A stretch of DNA of 64,000 nt from an uncultured Muribaculum sp. (GTDB lineage: Bacteria; Bacteroidota; Bacteroidia; Bacteroidales; Muribaculaceae). Shown here piece by piece: positions 63,910-64,000 of the stretch. A program made the position numbers and the translations under genes. Each line of letters begins with the position of its first letter. Positions within the stretch are counted from its first letter, which is position 1. The DNA lies in NCBI GenBank assembly GCA_910589555.1, contig CAJUTE010000004.1, forward strand, positions 62,001 to 126,000, given 5' to 3'. The notes beneath the pieces were generated by a model. The model searched no databases, had not been told where the DNA came from, and saw only the letters and a program-made list of their open reading frames with translations.

Positions 63910-64000
63910 TTCTCAGCCTCCTCCTTTCCTTTACCGATCAATTTCTCGGCACGGCGCAGATAAAGATAGCCGCCCAAGCCGCCGAGAATTATAAACACTA
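63906..64000 (-). CDS. Upstream partner gene, C-terminus only
   Basis: Only the last 30 residues are in the window: a hydrophobic VFIILGGLGGYLYLRR followed by a charged tail AEKLIGKGKEEAEK and TGA, overlapping the next ATG. Half-size chromate transporters occur as pairs, so this is most likely the other half; the helix-plus-charged-tail end fits that but does not prove it. Confidence 0.65.
   Translation of the reverse strand, partial: VFIILGGLGGYLYLRRAEKLIGKGKEEAEK

Overview
The window reads as chromosome of a Bacteroidales gut commensal, most likely Muribaculaceae-like (inference from gene content, not from a database search). Supporting signs are Bacteroidota-type promoters with a TAnnTTTG -7 box and a TTTG-like -33 box about 18-21 nt upstream, a TonB-dependent corrinoid uptake locus with BtuG-like propellers, many lipoproteins with acidic residues after the lipobox cysteine, an ExbB-ExbD-ExbD-TonB cluster, CcsBA-type cytochrome c assembly, and C-terminal tails resembling type IX secretion sorting domains. 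I saw no rRNA, tRNA, CRISPR array, prophage or transposase.

Layout. 1-5961: leucine operon, leuA (5' end cut by the window), leuC, leuD, a second LeuA/CimA-like synthase and leuB, ending in a strong terminator. 6029-15700: cobalamin-riboswitch locus with a btuB-type receptor interrupted by an in-frame TAA, a BtuG-like lipoprotein, a second lipoprotein, a secreted BtuG-like propeller and an 1133-residue secreted protein. 15703-27220 (minus strand): HAD phosphatase; an ECF sigma / membrane partner / two envelope proteins operon; then dsbD-trmH-radA-tsaC-sugar transferase-ClC channel. 27338-29648: glycosyltransferase, DUF4339 membrane protein, DUF4286 protein and ruvC. 29731-35666: candidate iron/heme cluster with two porins, an imelysin lipoprotein, a di-heme oxidoreductase and a monoheme lipoprotein. 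35842-38737: Rid/chorismatase-like protein and a CcsBA heme-attachment protein.

38738-39504 is non-coding and filled with small palindromic repeats. 39505-47937: sppA; lpxK-pnp-thiL; an unusually long nusB; yajC; a YbbR protein; coaE. prfC converges on coaE. 49671-53190: exbB-exbD-exbD-tonB with a long leader and a strong terminator. 53191-54685 is a second palindrome-rich region with one doubtful ORF. 54686-60174: conserved small protein, OmpA-family protein, TlpA-like lipoprotein, VanZ-like protein and two tandem sodium:solute symporters. The right end has hisS, an FKBP isomerase, folC and a split chromate transporter that runs off the window.

How the parts fit: the TonB/ExbB/ExbD machine could power the corrinoid receptor locus; CcsBA probably attaches heme to the CXXCH lipoproteins just upstream; riboswitch control ties the first accessory locus to B12 status. 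The most unusual material is the corrinoid locus (broken receptor, secreted accessory proteins sharing an unnamed domain) and the palindromic repeat family, whose arms change in a compensatory way around near-constant loops.
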